DNA from: Bordetella parapertussis
Lineage (GTDB): Bacteria; Pseudomonadota; Gammaproteobacteria; Burkholderiales; Burkholderiaceae_C
Assembly: GCA_943328885.2 (NCBI GenBank)
Contig: CALQBT020000102.1
Span: 1-8,160, forward strand
DNA length: 8,160 nt
Direction: 5' to 3'
A program made the position numbers and the translations under genes. Shown one piece after another: positions 7,050 through 8,160 of this stretch. Position 1 is the stretch's first letter, and every line of letters begins with the position of its first letter. The notes under the pieces are model-generated. The model was not told where the DNA came from. It saw only the letters and a list, made by a program, of their open reading frames with translations, and did not search any database.

Positions 7050-7102
7050 TCCACCGACTCATCCGCCCCGCGGCTTGGCGAGCCTGGCAGTGGACAATCA
7101 GT

Positions 7103-7960
7103 GTGGTGAGCGTCAATCACTACGAAAACTTTCCGGTCGCCTCGATTCTGTGCCCGCCCGCTCTGCGAGCGCCAGTGCTGGCGATCTATCACTTTGCCCG
7201 AACCGCTGATGATTTGGCCGACGAGGGCGATGCCAGCGCTGCCGAGCGCCTGGCCAGCTTGAGAAACTACCGAGAGGCACTCGCGGCAGCGGCCACCGGC
7301 CAGACAAGCGCCGGGTCTTGGGCGCCAGTCTTCGGCCCCTTGGCGCATGCGCTGCGGGTGCATGGCCTACCGATGGCACTGCTCAACGACCTGTTGTCCG
7401 CCTTTGAACAAGACCTCAGCAATCCGCGCTATCTCGACCGCTCTCAGTTGCTCGACTACTGCCGCCGATCGGCCAACCCGATCGGCCGGCTGATGCTGCA
7501 CCTCGCAGGCGTCCACGACAGCGCATCGTTGCTGCAATCAGATGCGATCTGCAGCGCACTGCAGCTGATCAACTTCTGGCAAGACGCCAGCGTCGATCTG
7601 CAACGTGGCCGCCACTACGTGACCATCGCGGATGCCCGACGCCACGGCCTGGACCTGGACGACCTGCGCCCCGGCGCCGACAACCTCGCCACCCAAACCA
7701 TGCTGCGCGAGTTGTGCCAATGGGCTGCGTCGCTGATGCGCGAAGGCGCGCCGCTGACTTGGCGGGTACCAGGCCGGCTGGGCTGGGAGCTTCGGCTGGT
7801 GGTGCAAGGCGGCTTGCGCATCCTTGAGAGAATCGAGACGATGCAATACCGCACGCTCAGTCAGCGCCCTGCCCTGCACGCCCATGACCTGCCGGTGATG
7901 TTGTGGCGTGCCTTGCGCATGGGACCCGGCCGGCCAACGCCTGGTTTTGCTTCGCCCTGA
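7103..7960 (+). CDS. hpnC: HpnC, hydroxysqualene synthase of hopanoid/squalene synthesis
   Basis: HpnC converts presqualene diphosphate, made by HpnD, to hydroxysqualene, which HpnE then reduces to squalene for hopanoids. The 285-residue product has the trans-prenyl synthase pattern: HYENFPVAS near the N-terminus, the first Asp-rich motif TADDLADEG (Asp36, Asp37, Asp40), FEQD (101-104), the RRSANPIGRL helix (121-130), and the second metal-binding segment LQLINFWQDASVD (153-165, Asp161 and Asp165). Length is normal for the family. The start is a GTG at 7103 with a weak TGGA eight bases upstream. The adjacent GTG at 7106 would give the family-like MSVNHYENF start and is nearly as likely. It is divergent from the efflux operon and is followed after 10 nt by hpnD, so the two are almost surely cotranscribed. 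I found no convincing promoter for it; weak -10-like sequences overlap the palindrome region at 7020-7028. Confidence 0.92.
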   Translation: MVSVNHYENFPVASILCPPALRAPVLAIYHFARTADDLADEGDASAAERLASLRNYREALAAAATGQTSAGSWAPVFGPLAHALRVHGLPMALLNDLLSAFEQDLSNPRYLDRSQLLDYCRRSANPIGRLMLHLAGVHDSASLLQSDAICSALQLINFWQDASVDLQRGRHYVTIADARRHGLDLDDLRPGADNLATQTMLRELCQWAASLMREGAPLTWRVPGRLGWELRLVVQGGLRILERIETMQYRTLSQRPALHAHDLPVMLWRALRMGPGRPTPGFASP

Positions 7961-7970
7961 AGCCAACGCG

Positions 7971-8160
7971 ATGAATCCCCAGCAATACGTCCAACACAAG
8001 GCCGCGACCAGTGGCTCGTCGTTTTACTACGCCTTCCTGTTCCTGCCGCCGCCACGGCGCGCAGCGATCACTGCTTTCTATGCCTTTTGCCGCGAGGTCG
8101 ACGATGTGGTCGACGAAACACGCGACCCCGGCGTCGCTGCCACCAAACTGGCCTGGTGGC
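7971..8160 (+). CDS. hpnD: HpnD, presqualene diphosphate synthase (N-terminal part, cut by the window edge)
   Basis: The ATG at 7971 opens a frame that runs off the window after 63 residues. The visible part contains the family signature SGSSFYYAFLFLPPPRR (14-30), ITAFYAFCREVDDVVDE (33-49) with Asp44, Asp45 and Asp48 of the first Asp-rich metal-binding motif, and DPGVAATKLAWW. This matches HpnD, which condenses two farnesyl diphosphates to presqualene diphosphate, supplying HpnC. It begins 10 nt after the hpnC stop. The ribosome-binding site is weak (GAAG overlapping the hpnC stop), consistent with translational coupling. The conserved N-terminus separates it from the paralogous HpnC. The C-terminal two thirds are not visible, so integrity of the gene cannot be judged. 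Confidence 0.92.
   Translation, partial: MNPQQYVQHKAATSGSSFYYAFLFLPPPRRAAITAFYAFCREVDDVVDETRDPGVAATKLAWW

Noticed and set aside
7072..7084. GGCT/AGCC hairpin upstream of hpnC
   Set aside because: The stem is only 4 bp in GC-rich sequence, with no T-tract or conserved motif; chance is sufficient.

Overview
The base composition is GC-rich. Together with two tandem Bug-type (TctC/TTT) periplasmic receptors and a hopanoid/squalene synthase pair, it points to a betaproteobacterium, most likely of the order Burkholderiales (Comamonadaceae-like). This placement is an inference from gene families; no rRNA or other taxonomic marker is present.

Left part, plus strand (1-2322). The window opens with the last 38 codons of an unidentified gene. 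A leader of about 150 bp with several small inverted repeats follows. Two consecutive Bug-family extracytoplasmic solute receptors come next, at 274-1230 and 1297-2322, both with Sec signal peptides. They are clearly related but differ around the ligand pocket, so they probably bind different small organic acids. No TctAB membrane partner and no catabolic enzyme lies beside them.

Middle part, minus strand (2435-6955). A two-gene efflux operon is transcribed leftward: a membrane-fusion lipoprotein (6955-5825), then after 22 nt an HAE1-type RND inner-membrane pump of 1051 residues (5802-2647). A tRNA-Leu (anticodon UAG, CCA encoded) lies 125 nt downstream on the same strand. No outer-membrane channel gene is present. 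The fusion protein has the R-x3-L-x6-S hairpin motif used to dock TolC-type channels, so an unlinked channel is probably used.

Control region (7000-7049). The efflux operon has an easily read sigma-70-type promoter on the minus strand: TTGACA, a 17-nt spacer, then TATATT. A perfect 14-bp palindrome, TGACCAATTGGTCA, sits over the predicted transcription start. This is the usual layout of a TetR/AcrR-type repressor site for a drug-efflux operon, but no regulator gene is in the window.

Right part, plus strand (7103-8160). Divergent from the pump are hpnC (complete) and hpnD (N-terminal 63 residues, cut by the window edge). In bacteria HpnD condenses farnesyl diphosphate to presqualene diphosphate and HpnC converts that to hydroxysqualene, on the way to squalene and hopanoids. 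The shared intergenic region suggests, without proving, that efflux and hopanoid synthesis could respond to the same membrane-stress signal.

I found no CRISPR array, insertion sequence, prophage or toxin module, and no clearly unprecedented system. The operator/promoter arrangement between the pump and the hopanoid genes is the most interesting feature.
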